NCBI RefSeq assembly: GCF_001559865.1
Contig: NZ_LOHE01000037.1
Coordinates: 186,001 to 250,000, forward strand
DNA length: 64,000 nt
From: Abyssisolibacter fermentans
Lineage (GTDB): Bacteria > Bacillota > Clostridia > Tissierellales > MCWD3
Direction: 5' to 3'
The translations under genes and the position numbers were made by a program. Numbering within the stretch: the stretch's first letter is position 1; each line of letters begins with the position of its first letter. Of this stretch, positions 7,811-16,944 are shown one piece after another. The notes under the pieces were generated by a model. The model was not told where the DNA came from. It worked only from the letters and a program-made list of their open reading frames with translations, and ran no database searches.

Positions 7811-9171
7811 TGAGAAAATCAATTTCATTTAAGATATTTATTGTCTTTTTAAGCTTTACTCTAAGTTTATTCTTATTTGTTGGGATAGCTATCAGATATT
7901 TTTTGCCAGAGTATTACAAAAATCAAAAACTAGAGAGTATAAAGCAGTATACTAATAAAATAGAAATGGCATTTGAAGAGGATAATTTTGACCAAATATA
8001 TGATTATTTTGATCAGTTAAGAATAGAAATTGGTGGGGATACCTATTTTATAGACAATAATGGTCAAATAAACGGTTCTAATATGACTAGAAAGAAAAGT
8101 GAAATTAGAAGCTATATTAAAGATGACATTTTTGAAGCTAATTTTATAAATAAGATTGGCGTGGAGATTTATATCTTTGGCGTAAAAATGGAGAATGGAT
8201 ATCTAATTTATGAGGTGTCTATTCAATCACTCGAAGATGCAGTATTGATTATGATGAATTTTTTTGTATATTTACTTTTAATAAGTTTGCTTATATCTAT
8301 AATAAGTGCCTATTTTATATCTATTAAGATTACAAAGCCAATTAAAGAGTTAAATAAATTAGCACAGTCTATGAAATCAAAAAAGGTTCAATCTGTAATG
8401 GTTTCAAATACAAAAGATGAAATTGGGCAATTAAATGAATCTTTGAATCTGCTTTATGAAGAATTATTATCAAATATACAGAGACTAGAAGCTGAAATAA
8501 AGAAAGAAAGAGCAGTAGAAAAACTTAAAAAGCAGTTTTTAGCACAAGCTGCACATGAATTAAAAACACCAATATCAGTTATTCAAGGTTATTCAGAATT
8601 AATTTATGATGGTATTTATAAAGATGAAGTTGAAAGAGATCATTATATTGAGAGTATTTATAATGAAACTAAAAATATGAGTAAGCTAATAAAAGATGTG
8701 TTGGATTTTTCTAAAATGGAAACTGGACTTTTTAGCATAAGTAAAGAAGAAATTTTCGTTAATCCTTGGTTGAATAAGATTATAACTACGTATAAGAATT
8801 ATATTCAATTAAATGGATTAGAGTTTAAATATAGTAATCAGGTGGGTGATTTGTGTATAAATATGGATGCACAAAGAATTGAACAGGTTGTAAAAAATCT
8901 ATTGTCTAATGCTATTGAACATTCTAACGGAAAAATAGAGTTAAATGTTTCTAATTTGAATAATCATTTAAAAATTGAAGTAATTAATAGTGGTGAGCCT
9001 ATAGATGAAATGGACATACCATTTATTTTTGATAGTTTTTATAAAAAGAAAGGTAAGAAAACTGGGACTGGTTTAGGACTTGCCATAGTAAAGCAAATTG
9101 TAGTTTTGCATAAAGGAGATTATCGTGTAGAAAACACCCAAAATGGAGTTAAGTTTGTTGTGATTATTTAA
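7810..9171 (+). CDS. Membrane sensor histidine kinase
   Basis: A 453-residue sensor kinase, partner of the upstream regulator. TM1 is about residues 8-29, an extracytoplasmic sensor of roughly 115 residues follows, then TM2 about 146-170, HAMP (ITKPIKELNKLAQSM), a coiled linker and the HisKA box with His249 in AAHELKTPISVIQGY. The ATPase part shows the N box VVKNLLSNAIEHSNG and G boxes near KKTGTGLGLAIVKQIV. The sensor region has no known domain I can name. Being followed by a polyferredoxin-like membrane protein, it may respond to redox state or an electron acceptor; this is inference. Confidence 0.93.
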   Translation: MRKSISFKIFIVFLSFTLSLFLFVGIAIRYFLPEYYKNQKLESIKQYTNKIEMAFEEDNFDQIYDYFDQLRIEIGGDTYFIDNNGQINGSNMTRKKSEIRSYIKDDIFEANFINKIGVEIYIFGVKMENGYLIYEVSIQSLEDAVLIMMNFFVYLLLISLLISIISAYFISIKITKPIKELNKLAQSMKSKKVQSVMVSNTKDEIGQLNESLNLLYEELLSNIQRLEAEIKKERAVEKLKKQFLAQAAHELKTPISVIQGYSELIYDGIYKDEVERDHYIESIYNETKNMSKLIKDVLDFSKMETGLFSISKEEIFVNPWLNKIITTYKNYIQLNGLEFKYSNQVGDLCINMDAQRIEQVVKNLLSNAIEHSNGKIELNVSNLNNHLKIEVINSGEPIDEMDIPFIFDSFYKKKGKKTGTGLGLAIVKQIVVLHKGDYRVENTQNGVKFVVII

Positions 9172-9206
9172 TATTATATATAAATAAAATATTGGAGGGA
9201 GATATT

Positions 9207-10037
9207 ATGAAAAAGAAAAAACTTAGATTAATAAGTCAAATATTCTTTTTTGCAGTAGTAGCATTTATTGCATTGAATCATTATTTATCAGAAATAGGAA
9301 AAGAAATTCCATTCATTTCATCAGCTTCTTTACATGCAATATGCCCATTTGGAGGTGTAGAGACATTTATAGCTTTGATAAAATTTGATGTTATGGTTAA
9401 AAAGATACATTTATCTTCAATAGTTATGACATCAATTATTATGATACTTGCTATTCTTTTTGGACCCGTTGTTTGCAGCTATATGTGTCCGCTTGGAAGT
9501 ATTCAAGAATGGTTAGGAAAGCTTGGTAAGAAAATATTTAAAAATAAATATAACAATATTATGCCTAAGAAAATAGATAGAGTTTTAAGATATATGAGAT
9601 ACTTTGTGCTGATTTTTACAGTTTATTTAACAACTGAATCATTAAAGCTTGTTTTTCTAGAAGTAGATCCATATTATGCTTTATTTAACTTCTGGTCTTC
9701 AGAAGCTACAATAGGTGGAATTATTGTATTAGTGGTAACACTACTATTGTCATTAATTATTGAAAGACCATGGTGTAAATATGTATGTCCTTTTGGTGCA
9801 TTAATAGGACTATCTAATTTTATCAGTATTTTTAAAATCAAAAGAAATAAATCAACATGTATAGGTTGTAAAAAATGTGATAAAGTATGTCCTATGAATA
9901 TAGAAGTGTCAAAGAAAGAAGTAATTAAAGATCATCAATGTATCAGGTGTGGTGAGTGTACGTCAGATAATACGTGTCCTATAGAAGAAACAGTTGAATT
10001 CAGAACAGGAGCATTCAAACAGGAGGTAAAATCATGA
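9207..10037 (+). CDS. NapH/NosR-like 4Fe-4S membrane protein
   Basis: A 276-residue membrane protein with four to five spans and Cys motifs of two kinds. Two C-x3-CP motifs, CSYMCPLG and CKYVCPFGAL, flank membrane helices as in NapH, NosR and CcoG. Two C-terminal ferredoxin clusters follow: CIGCKKCDKVCPMNI and a less regular CIRCGECTSDNTCP. These proteins pass electrons between membrane quinone or ferredoxin and other partners. ATG 9207 fits GGAGGGA at 9194-9200; the TTG at 9192 does not. The stop overlaps the next gene's ATG (TCATGA), so the two are translationally coupled. Confidence 0.88.
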   Translation: MKKKKLRLISQIFFFAVVAFIALNHYLSEIGKEIPFISSASLHAICPFGGVETFIALIKFDVMVKKIHLSSIVMTSIIMILAILFGPVVCSYMCPLGSIQEWLGKLGKKIFKNKYNNIMPKKIDRVLRYMRYFVLIFTVYLTTESLKLVFLEVDPYYALFNFWSSEATIGGIIVLVVTLLLSLIIERPWCKYVCPFGALIGLSNFISIFKIKRNKSTCIGCKKCDKVCPMNIEVSKKEVIKDHQCIRCGECTSDNTCPIEETVEFRTGAFKQEVKS

Positions 10038-10759
10038 AAATAAAAAATTCAGTCCTTATTGGAGCAATAGTAATTATACTCTTTGGAGGTATATATTTTT
10101 CAGATTTTATGGGCTGGTGGCAGACAGAGTCTTCAAAGCAACCAGTAAAATTTAAAACAGGAGAATTTGAAGGAATGCCTAATCCTGAAGATATAAGAGG
10201 GTCTTATTCTTTTAAAGATATAGAAAATGCTTTTGGAGTAGAAGCTAAAATTATTGCTAAAGCATTCAATATTCAAACAGATCAACCTAGTGATATGAAA
10301 GCAAAAGATTTAGAAGAAATATATAGTAATTTAGGACAAGATATAGAAATAGAAACAGGATCAGTTAAATTATTTGTTTCTTTATATACAGGCTTACCAT
10401 ATGAAGGTGATGACTATATTAGTCTACAAGCTGTAGAGTTATTAAAAGAAGAAGGAAAATGGACAGAAGAATTACAGAGAAGTCTAGCTGATAGAATTAT
10501 AGATTTACCTTCTGCAACTCAAGAAAATACAGTTGTAAGCCAAGAAGATGAAGAGGAACACGAGGAAGAACAAGTTGTAAAAGGAAAGACTACTGTTAAA
10601 GATGCAATAGAGTGGGGATTAACAATAGAAGAAATAGAGGAAGTAGTTGGTGGAACTATTGAAAATGTTAATTTATTAATTAGAGACATATGTATAGAAA
10701 ATGGTGTATCATTCTCAGAAGCTAAGACTAAGCTAAATGATATGTTAGAAAAGAAGTAA
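10034..10759 (+). CDS. Membrane-anchored partner of the NapH-like protein
   Basis: 241 residues: an N-terminal anchor (about 5-25, SVLIGAIVIILFGGIYF), then an outside part with two weakly similar helical units, SYSFKDIENAFGVEAKIIAK and TVKDAIEWGLTIEEIEEVVG, separated by a very acidic stretch (EDEEEHEEE). The repeat-like units recall the small helical modules found beside NapH-like proteins in clostridia; I do not recall an assigned function. Coupling with the polyferredoxin gene suggests a complex with it. The last 212 bases of the gene plus its terminator are duplicated at 12263-12529. Confidence 0.7.
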   Translation: MKIKNSVLIGAIVIILFGGIYFSDFMGWWQTESSKQPVKFKTGEFEGMPNPEDIRGSYSFKDIENAFGVEAKIIAKAFNIQTDQPSDMKAKDLEEIYSNLGQDIEIETGSVKLFVSLYTGLPYEGDDYISLQAVELLKEEGKWTEELQRSLADRIIDLPSATQENTVVSQEDEEEHEEEQVVKGKTTVKDAIEWGLTIEEIEEVVGGTIENVNLLIRDICIENGVSFSEAKTKLNDMLEKK

Positions 10760-10814
10760 TAAAACAGGCAGAGAAAAATGAGTAATTAGAGTTGAATTTT
10801 TCTCTGTTTTTTTA
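10548..10814 (+). repeat. Segmental duplication, copy A (gene end plus terminator)
   Basis: 267 bases covering the end of the 10034 gene and its terminator. They match 12263-12529 at a constant offset of 1715 bases with no gap and about a dozen substitutions. Confidence 0.92.
10768..10814 (+). terminator. Terminator of the two-component/ferredoxin operon
   Basis: CAGAGAAAAAT pairs with ATTTTTCTCTG around a loop of about 15 bases, followed by a run of T (TTTTTTT). The same structure is found in the duplicate at 12483-12529. Confidence 0.85.
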
Positions 10815-11053
10815 TGTAACAAAGAATCTTATATTTACAATAAAAAATTAAAAAATTGTAATAATTACAGATATTGCAAAGGCTAGCGTTTGCTAGTTTC
10901 GTTTTGTGTCTAAATTATACGTAAATAATATAAAAATTACATGGAATAATGGTATTAATTTTACGTATTTCTATTTAATATATTGTTTTACTATAATTAC
11001 AATGATATTATATAACATGAAATATAACAAAAATATACAGGGGGATATAAATT
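10815..11053. other. Spacer upstream of the copper-amine-oxidase-N-domain gene
   Basis: AT-rich, with an imperfect repeat GGCTAGCG/TTTGCTAG near 10881-10897 and a possible promoter near 10980-11010. No gene. ACAGGGGGATA at 11038 is the ribosome site for 11054. Confidence 0.4.
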
Positions 11054-11869
11054 ATGAATAAAAAACTAATATTAGTAACACTGTGCGTCATGATAATTTC
11101 ATTTTCAGTAGGAGTAAATGCCGACGAAATTATCACTAGCGTTACAGCAACTATTAATGATGCTATAAGTTTAACACTTGATGATGAAAAAGCAGAATTA
11201 CAAGCACCTATTTTAATTTACAATGGGACTTCATATTTGCCAGTTCGTTCTATAGCTAATCTAACAGGATTGGACGTAGAATGGGATAATACTACAAAAA
11301 CAATTAAATTAATAAAAGATCCTGTTAATTTAGAGAAGCCAGGAATTATGGATTTGCATAAAAAAGGATTAGTTTCGCTAAATAGATATGGGGATGCTGA
11401 AATTTGTTATAATGCAAATAAAACTGCTAAAATAACTAATGATAAAGCAGATTTGGTTAATAAAGATGGAGTTAAGTTTAAAGCTGGTTTAGTTATAGAT
11501 GACAATTCTACTGGGCATGATGAAGTTTTAAAATTTTCTAATGAAGAAGCAGAGTTTAATTCGACAACTATTAAATTAAATAGTAATTATAAAAAGATGA
11601 GTTGTTACGTTAAGGTACAAAGCATAGGTAAATTTTCATCTTTAAACGAATGTCTTACATCAAAACTATGGCTTTATGACGCAGATACTAATACTGTTAT
11701 TGGTTCACATGATTTTACCCAAAACAAAGTTAAAAAAAATGAAGAAAGTAATTTTATTAAATTTGATTGTGACGTAACTGGAATAGATAAATTAGCTATT
11801 ATTGCGTCGGATGATGCTAATTATGAAGAAACTAGGTTTATTATTGCAGATATACAATTTGAAAAATAA
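11054..11869 (+). CDS. Secreted protein with copper amine oxidase N-terminal domain
   Basis: 271 residues. A signal peptide (about 1-23, KKLILVTLCVMIISFSVGVNA) is followed by one copper_amine_oxidN1-type domain (about 30-90: INDAISLTLDDEKAELQ, YNGTSYLPVRSIANLTGLDV and WDNTTKTIKLI). These domains are common on clostridial surface proteins and do not themselves make the protein an oxidase. The rest (about 125-271) is a beta-rich domain with one strand motif KKMSCYVKVQSI and an ending FIIADIQFEK; it resembles NPCBM-like carbohydrate-associated domains, which is a weak guess. It is monocistronic and lies between the two arms of the duplication. Confidence 0.75.
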   Translation: MNKKLILVTLCVMIISFSVGVNADEIITSVTATINDAISLTLDDEKAELQAPILIYNGTSYLPVRSIANLTGLDVEWDNTTKTIKLIKDPVNLEKPGIMDLHKKGLVSLNRYGDAEICYNANKTAKITNDKADLVNKDGVKFKAGLVIDDNSTGHDEVLKFSNEEAEFNSTTIKLNSNYKKMSCYVKVQSIGKFSSLNECLTSKLWLYDADTNTVIGSHDFTQNKVKKNEESNFIKFDCDVTGIDKLAIIASDDANYEETRFIIADIQFEK

Positions 11870-12262
11870 TATTTGTAAAATAAAACCGTATATAAAGTCT
11901 ATGTCTTATATTATTTAATTAAGATATAGCGTTATACATCAAATTACAAAAATTACATTATAAAACTGTTATTAAAATATTTTAACATTAAAAAGAGACC
12001 TGCAAAAATGTTAGTATCTTTTTTTACATTTTGTCACAAATCAAACTATTTGTAATATCCTAATATTCTTTTAATTAGGATTTTTATAACTTCTTGAGCC
12101 TTTTTACCATGGATGCAATATAGTCGCTTTCTCAAAAAGCCATCTATATATACATTACTTTTTCGACCAAGGTTATATGACGAAAGAATAGGGGAGGAAG
12201 GAATGTATGAGTAAAGAATACTAAGCTGTTATGTAAATGGATTACATTTTTGAACACCTAAA
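11870..12262. other. Intergenic region with weak hairpin
   Basis: Contains a possible terminator AAAAAGAGAC/GTATCTTTTTTT (about 11990-12025, one mismatch) for the 11054 gene. The rest is AT-rich. A six-codon frame with GGAGGAAGG before it (12207-12224) is too short to accept. Right of it begins the duplicated segment. Confidence 0.45.
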
Positions 12263-12474
12263 ATGAAGAGGAACACGAGGAAGAACAAGTTGTAAAAGGA
12301 AAGACTACTGTTAAAGATGCAATAGAGTGGGGGTTAACAATAGAAGAAATAGAGGAAGTAGTTGGTGGAACTATTGAAAATGTTAATTTACTAATAAGAG
12401 ACATATGCATAGAAAATGGTATTTCATTCTCAGAAGCTAAGACTAAGCTAAATGATATGTTAGAAAAGAAATAA
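12263..12474 (+). pseudogene. Start-less fragment copying the end of the 10034 gene
   Basis: In the original reading frame this stretch encodes EEHEEEQVVKGKTTVKDAIE onward to LNDMLEKK and TAA at 12472, nearly identical to the last 70 residues of the 10034 product. There is no start codon in frame and a stop lies just upstream. Of six codon differences from the parent, five are silent and one is Val to Ile, so the copy diverged while still coding; it is probably the end of a lost full-length paralogue. Confidence 0.8.
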
Positions 12475-12529
12475 TAAAAAGAGCAGAGAAAAATGAGTAA
12501 TTAGAGTAGAATTTTTCTCTGCTTTTTTA
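12263..12529 (+). repeat. Segmental duplication, copy B
   Basis: Gap-free match to 10548-10814 at offset 1715, including the terminator hairpin at 12483-12529. It lies directly upstream of the Tad pilus operon. Confidence 0.92.
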
Positions 12530-12737
12530 TATGGAAAAATAATGATTAACTAGAAAGGTATACAGTAATATGACATAATACGACAAAATTATTAAGTGAA
12601 TATAAAAAATGTATATAAAATTAAAAAATAGAAGGATTTCTTAGAATGTAGAAAGAATAAAATATATATCATATATTAACTAATAGTTTAAAAATATAAC
12701 AATAAACATAAATTATAGCAATACACTGGAGGTTAAA
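12530..12737 (+). promoter_or_regulatory. Leader region of the Tad-like operon
   Basis: About 200 bases of very AT-rich DNA between the duplicated terminator and the first pilus gene. The operon promoter must be here unless transcription comes from further left, but no clean -35/-10 pair stands out. ACTGGAGGTTAA at 12725-12736 is the ribosome site and fixes the GTG start at 12738. Confidence 0.4.
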
Positions 12738-13844
12738 GTGAAAAAAATCAATATGGTTGTAGCTGATGCTGATAAGCAGTACAACGAGGCATTTGTTAAC
12801 TACATTTTAAATAATTACGGTAATAGATTTTTAATAACAGCTTTTTCTAATAAGGATAATTTATATGATTTGACTAAAAAAAGTAATAACAAAATTGATA
12901 TTTTACTTGTAGCAGAAGATATATATGAAGAAAATTTAAAAAAATTTGATGTAGGTGTAATAATTATATTAACTAAAAATAAAAATTGTTCTTATAGTGA
13001 TTTGAATTATATAAACAAATATCAAAGGATAGATATACTTTTAAATAACGTGTTAAGTATCTATAGCGAAAAGAATCAAAATTTTACATATAATATGGTA
13101 GGAAATAATGAAACGAAAATAGTTGCTGTTTATTCTCCTGTTGGGGGAATAGGTAAGACAACTTTATCAGTTGGGTGTAGTATTCAAAGTGCACTTAATG
13201 GTAAGTCCGTTTTATATGTTAACTTTGAAGATATACAATCAACTGAATGTTTTTTTGAATGTAAGGGAGATAAGAACTTATCTAATTTACTATATTATGT
13301 AAAGGCCAAAAGACAAAGCTTTACATTAAAATGTGAAGAGGTAATAAAACTAGACAATGATAGCAATGTACATTATTTTTTACCACCGGATAATATAAAT
13401 GATATGAATGAATTAACCGTTGAAGAAGTCAATTTTATATTTGAAGAATTAAGAAGAATGAAAAAATATGATTATGTTTTCGTAGACATGTCGACAAGCA
13501 TGAACGATAAAAACATAGAAATACTTGATATAGCAGATTTTATATTATTACTATTTGGACAAGATGAAATGTCATTAATAAAAGCAAAGCAATTTATTAA
13601 TCAAATAGATTTAATAGGACAAATTAGAAATAATGATATTTCTAAAAAGATACAAATAATAATAAATAAATATGACAATAAAATCTATACATCAATAGAT
13701 TTCATAAATATGCATTCAAATAAAAGAATTATTAGAATACCTTCTGCTAATAATTTAATTTTTAAGTATAAGAACAGATACAAAATAGATATGAATGATT
13801 CTTTAGTGAAAGGTATAAATAAGATTTTAAATTCTATTAATTGA
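12738..13844 (+). CDS. tadZ: TadZ/CpaE-like ATPase
   Basis: 368 residues. The N-terminal part (about 1-105) is receiver-like without the phospho-acceptor pocket, as in CpaE/TadZ. A MinD/ParA-type ATPase follows, with deviant Walker A YSPVGGIGKTTLS (Lys140) and a Walker B-like YDYVFVDMSTSMND. TadZ marks the cell site where the pilus machine assembles and binds the secretion ATPase. GTG start with GGAGG 8 bases before. It opens a run of genes to 16863 with overlaps or gaps under 15 bases. It is the only one of the ParA-like proteins in this locus that keeps the P-loop lysine. Confidence 0.85.
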   Translation: MKKINMVVADADKQYNEAFVNYILNNYGNRFLITAFSNKDNLYDLTKKSNNKIDILLVAEDIYEENLKKFDVGVIIILTKNKNCSYSDLNYINKYQRIDILLNNVLSIYSEKNQNFTYNMVGNNETKIVAVYSPVGGIGKTTLSVGCSIQSALNGKSVLYVNFEDIQSTECFFECKGDKNLSNLLYYVKAKRQSFTLKCEEVIKLDNDSNVHYFLPPDNINDMNELTVEEVNFIFEELRRMKKYDYVFVDMSTSMNDKNIEILDIADFILLLFGQDEMSLIKAKQFINQIDLIGQIRNNDISKKIQIIINKYDNKIYTSIDFINMHSNKRIIRIPSANNLIFKYKNRYKIDMNDSLVKGINKILNSIN

Positions 13845-13855
13845 CAGGTGATTTT

Positions 13856-15115
13856 ATGATTAAAATTGACACAAATAGTTTAATAAGAGAAATAGAAGAC
13901 TATGTTAAAGAGAATATGGATATAACTAGAGATCCAACAGATGAAGAAATAGAAGAGCTCATAACAAAAACTGTGTTTGAAAAATCTAAAAAATATTATA
14001 TGAATATATCTGAAAAGCAAAATGTAATTAAGACAGTATTTAATTCTTTAAGAAGATTAGATATACTACAGCCGTTATTAGATGATAAATCTATTACAGA
14101 GATAATGGTAAATGGTTCTGACAATATATTCATAGAAAGAAAAGGTCAAATAACTAAGATAGATCAGAAGTTTGAAAGCACTACAAAATTAGAAAATATT
14201 ATACAGACTATTGTATCAAAGGTAAATAGGACTATAAATGAATCAAGTCCGATTGTTGATGCAAGATTAGCTGATGGATCAAGAATACATGTAGTACTAC
14301 CGCCAATAGCATTAAATGGTCCTATATTAACTATTAGAAAATTTCCTGACAAGCCTTTAACTATAGAAGAATTAATTAATTTAGGATCACTAACAAAAGA
14401 AGCTGCTGACTTTATAGAAAAATTAGTTACAGCAAAATATAATATTTTTATTTCGGGGGGAACTGGTTCTGGTAAGACGACATTTTTGAATACTTTGTCA
14501 AACTTTATATCTAAAGATGAAAGGATTATAACTATAGAGGATTCAGCGGAGCTTAAAATTGTCAATGTGCCTAACTTAGTTAGACTAGAAACAAGAGATG
14601 CCAATACACAAGGAAAAGGTAAAGTAGAAATATCGAATCTAATAAAAGCATCTCTAAGAATGAGACCAGATAGGATAATAGTTGGAGAAGTAAGAGGTAA
14701 GGAAGCCATAGATATGCTTCAAGCAATGAATACTGGACATGATGGTTCACTTTCAACAGGACATGCTAATTCTACTAAGGACATGCTTAGTAGAATAGAA
14801 ACAATGGTATTAAGTGGAGCAGAATTGCCTTTGAATGCTATAAGACAGCAGATTGCATCAGCTATTAATATTATAATTCATTTAGGTAGGTTGAGAGATA
14901 AGTCTAGGAGAGTACTAGAAATATCTGAAATTTTAGGATTTTACAATGGAGAAATAAAATTAAATTCATTATTTAATTTTGTTGAACAAGGTGAAACTGA
15001 AGACAAAAAAATAGTTGGTAGCTTACAAAAAACTAAAAACAAACTGCAAAATACACGAAAACTAGAAATGGCAGGTTTTAAATTATCAGAGGATGGTGTC
15101 ATATGCGAGCAATAA
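13856..15115 (+). CDS. tadA: TadA/CpaF secretion ATPase
   Basis: 419 residues, the hexameric cytoplasmic motor for pilus assembly (type II/IV secretion ATPase, CpaF group). An N-terminal all-alpha region leads into LDDKSITEIMVNGSDNIFIE, typical of CpaF. Walker A is ISGGTGSGKTTFLNTLS (Lys207), with an Asp box RIITIEDSAELKI, Walker B MRPDRIIVGEVRGKEA and His box TGHDGSLSTGHANS. All motifs are intact. ATG 13856 fits AGGTG at 13846; the upstream in-frame TTG overlaps the previous stop and lacks a site. Confidence 0.95.
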   Translation: MIKIDTNSLIREIEDYVKENMDITRDPTDEEIEELITKTVFEKSKKYYMNISEKQNVIKTVFNSLRRLDILQPLLDDKSITEIMVNGSDNIFIERKGQITKIDQKFESTTKLENIIQTIVSKVNRTINESSPIVDARLADGSRIHVVLPPIALNGPILTIRKFPDKPLTIEELINLGSLTKEAADFIEKLVTAKYNIFISGGTGSGKTTFLNTLSNFISKDERIITIEDSAELKIVNVPNLVRLETRDANTQGKGKVEISNLIKASLRMRPDRIIVGEVRGKEAIDMLQAMNTGHDGSLSTGHANSTKDMLSRIETMVLSGAELPLNAIRQQIASAINIIIHLGRLRDKSRRVLEISEILGFYNGEIKLNSLFNFVEQGETEDKKIVGSLQKTKNKLQNTRKLEMAGFKLSEDGVICEQ

Positions 15116-15993
15116 TTTTAGTAATTATAGCAGGTGTTATTTCTGCTATAATGTTTTTGATTTTAAATAAAACTCAAAAACCTTCTTCTAAAAGCAAAAA
15201 GAAAATAAAAATGACTAATATTAATGTAAAAGTAAATAAAGATAATGAGTTGATTGACTATAATACTTACAATATGAATTTAAAGGAAAAAATATTTTAT
15301 ACAATGATTGCTGCTATAGTTGTATTTGTAATTGGTTATGTATTTTATAGGAGTATTATTATGGCATTGATTATAACTCCAGTTGCTTTAAAATATCCTT
15401 CTATGAGGGAAAAAGAAATAATTAAAAATCAAAAGAAAAAGCTAAGCATTCAATTTAAAGAAGCGTTATATGCAGTATCATCATCTTTATCAGCGGGTAA
15501 GTCTGTTGAAATGGCATTTAAAGACGCGTTAAAGGATTTAAAGGTTTTGTATATAAATCCTGATACCTTTATTTTAAAAGAGCTTGAATATATAATACGC
15601 AGACTAGAATTAAATGAAACTATAGAAAATACACTTTTGGATTTTAAAAGCAGAGCTCATTTAGAGGATGTAAGCAATTTTGTAGATGTATTTGTAATAT
15701 GTAAACGTACCGGTGGAGATTTAGTAGATATTATTAAAACGACATCAGATACAATAGCTGATAAGATACATATAAAACAGGATATAGATGTAATGCTTTC
15801 TCAGAAAAAATTAGAGCAAAAAATATTAGGCATTATGCCTATAGTTTTAATACTTCTATTATCATGGAGCTGTCCAGAATATATGAATCCTGTATTCAAC
15901 ACATTTATAGGAAAAGTAGTAATAACTATAGCTATAGCTTTGTTTGTTGTTTCATATTTTCTAGCTGTAAAGATAATAAATATTGAGGTGTAA
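15103..15993 (+). CDS. tadB: TadB-like inner-membrane platform protein
   Basis: 296 residues with an N-terminal TM (about 3-20), two central spans (about 65-105), a cytoplasmic T2SSF domain (SIQFKEALYAVSSSLSAGKS) and two C-terminal spans (about 245-290). TadB and TadC form the membrane platform on which TadA acts. The start overlaps tadA by 13 bases, indicating coupling. It is first of the usual TadB-TadC pair. Confidence 0.85.
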   Translation: MRAIILVIIAGVISAIMFLILNKTQKPSSKSKKKIKMTNINVKVNKDNELIDYNTYNMNLKEKIFYTMIAAIVVFVIGYVFYRSIIMALIITPVALKYPSMREKEIIKNQKKKLSIQFKEALYAVSSSLSAGKSVEMAFKDALKDLKVLYINPDTFILKELEYIIRRLELNETIENTLLDFKSRAHLEDVSNFVDVFVICKRTGGDLVDIIKTTSDTIADKIHIKQDIDVMLSQKKLEQKILGIMPIVLILLLSWSCPEYMNPVFNTFIGKVVITIAIALFVVSYFLAVKIINIEV

Positions 15994-15996
15994 ACA

Positions 15997-16863
15997 ATGA
16001 GTATTTTTTTCATTTTTGTAACAGCGATATTTCTTACGGTATATATGTTATCAAAAAATAAATACAATGACATAATAGATGAACTTGATAAAAAAGAATA
16101 TCCGTTGAAATCATTAATGCCTATGGGCTTGTACATTATGAAAGCAGTAGGTTACAAATATAATACTAAATATGACCAATACATAAAGCAAAAATTGATT
16201 AATTTACATACTACTAGAAATGATAATTACTACTTAAAGTTATTTTGGGTTAATAAAGTGACATACTTAATGGTTGTGCTATTAATTATTGGTTTATTTG
16301 GTGCAGGTATAAAAGAAGTATCAAGAGAGTTCATCTTTTTTGCTATAATTTTAATATTTGCTGTTTTTTATGGTATGGACAAGGATTTAGACAAAAAAAT
16401 TGAAGATAAAAATAGATTAATTCGTTTGGACTTTCCAAGTTTTATGAACGAAATATCTTTGCTAATAAATGCAGGAATGACACTTCCTAAAGCATGGGAA
16501 AAAATTGTTAAAGATAATAGAGATAATAATAGACCTCTTTATAAGGAATTAGAATATACATATTTTGAGATCAAATCAGGCAAAGCTCAACAAAAAGCTT
16601 ATGAAGATTTTGCTAAAAGATGCAGGACACCTGAGATAACAAAGTTTATATCAATTGTATTACAAAACTTGAAAAGAGGAAATGCTCAATTATCAATGTT
16701 ATTAAGAGTTTTAGGAGCTGAATGTTGGGAAATAAGGAAAAACACAGCTAAAAAATTAGGTGAAGAGGCTAGCTCAAAGCTTTTGATGCCTATGATGCTG
16801 ATGTTTATTGGAATTTTGTTAATAATGATGTTGCCAGCAGTTTTACAGCTTCAGAACATATAA
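15997..16863 (+). CDS. tadC: TadC-like inner-membrane platform protein
   Basis: 288 residues with TM spans near 1-15, 90-125 and 265-285 and a T2SSF domain (DFPSFMNEISLLINAGMTLP and later RCRTPEITKFISIVLQNLKR). It pairs with TadB, 3 bases upstream. After this gene the operon shows a 335-base gap with a strong folded element, then the pilin, which suggests separate control of pilin level. Confidence 0.85.
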   Translation: MSIFFIFVTAIFLTVYMLSKNKYNDIIDELDKKEYPLKSLMPMGLYIMKAVGYKYNTKYDQYIKQKLINLHTTRNDNYYLKLFWVNKVTYLMVVLLIIGLFGAGIKEVSREFIFFAIILIFAVFYGMDKDLDKKIEDKNRLIRLDFPSFMNEISLLINAGMTLPKAWEKIVKDNRDNNRPLYKELEYTYFEIKSGKAQQKAYEDFAKRCRTPEITKFISIVLQNLKRGNAQLSMLLRVLGAECWEIRKNTAKKLGEEASSKLLMPMMLMFIGILLIMMLPAVLQLQNI

Positions 16864-16944
16864 ATTAAATAGATAGTTGCAAAACAAAAATTAAAATATG
16901 ATATGTAGATAACATTAATTGTTTAGCTCATAAGTTTTTGGTGA

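Noticed and set aside
10860-10910. Possible c-di-GMP (GEMM) riboswitch because of a GCAAAGGCTAGCG stretch
   Set aside because: The conserved pairing partners and tetraloop-receptor parts are absent.
12207-12224. Six-codon frame after GGGGAGGAAGGAATGT
   Set aside because: Good ribosome-like sequence, but too short to support a product; may be a relic next to the duplication.
14164-14709. 181-codon minus-strand frame within tadA
   Set aside because: Shadow of the strongly conserved tadA gene; no start signal or family.
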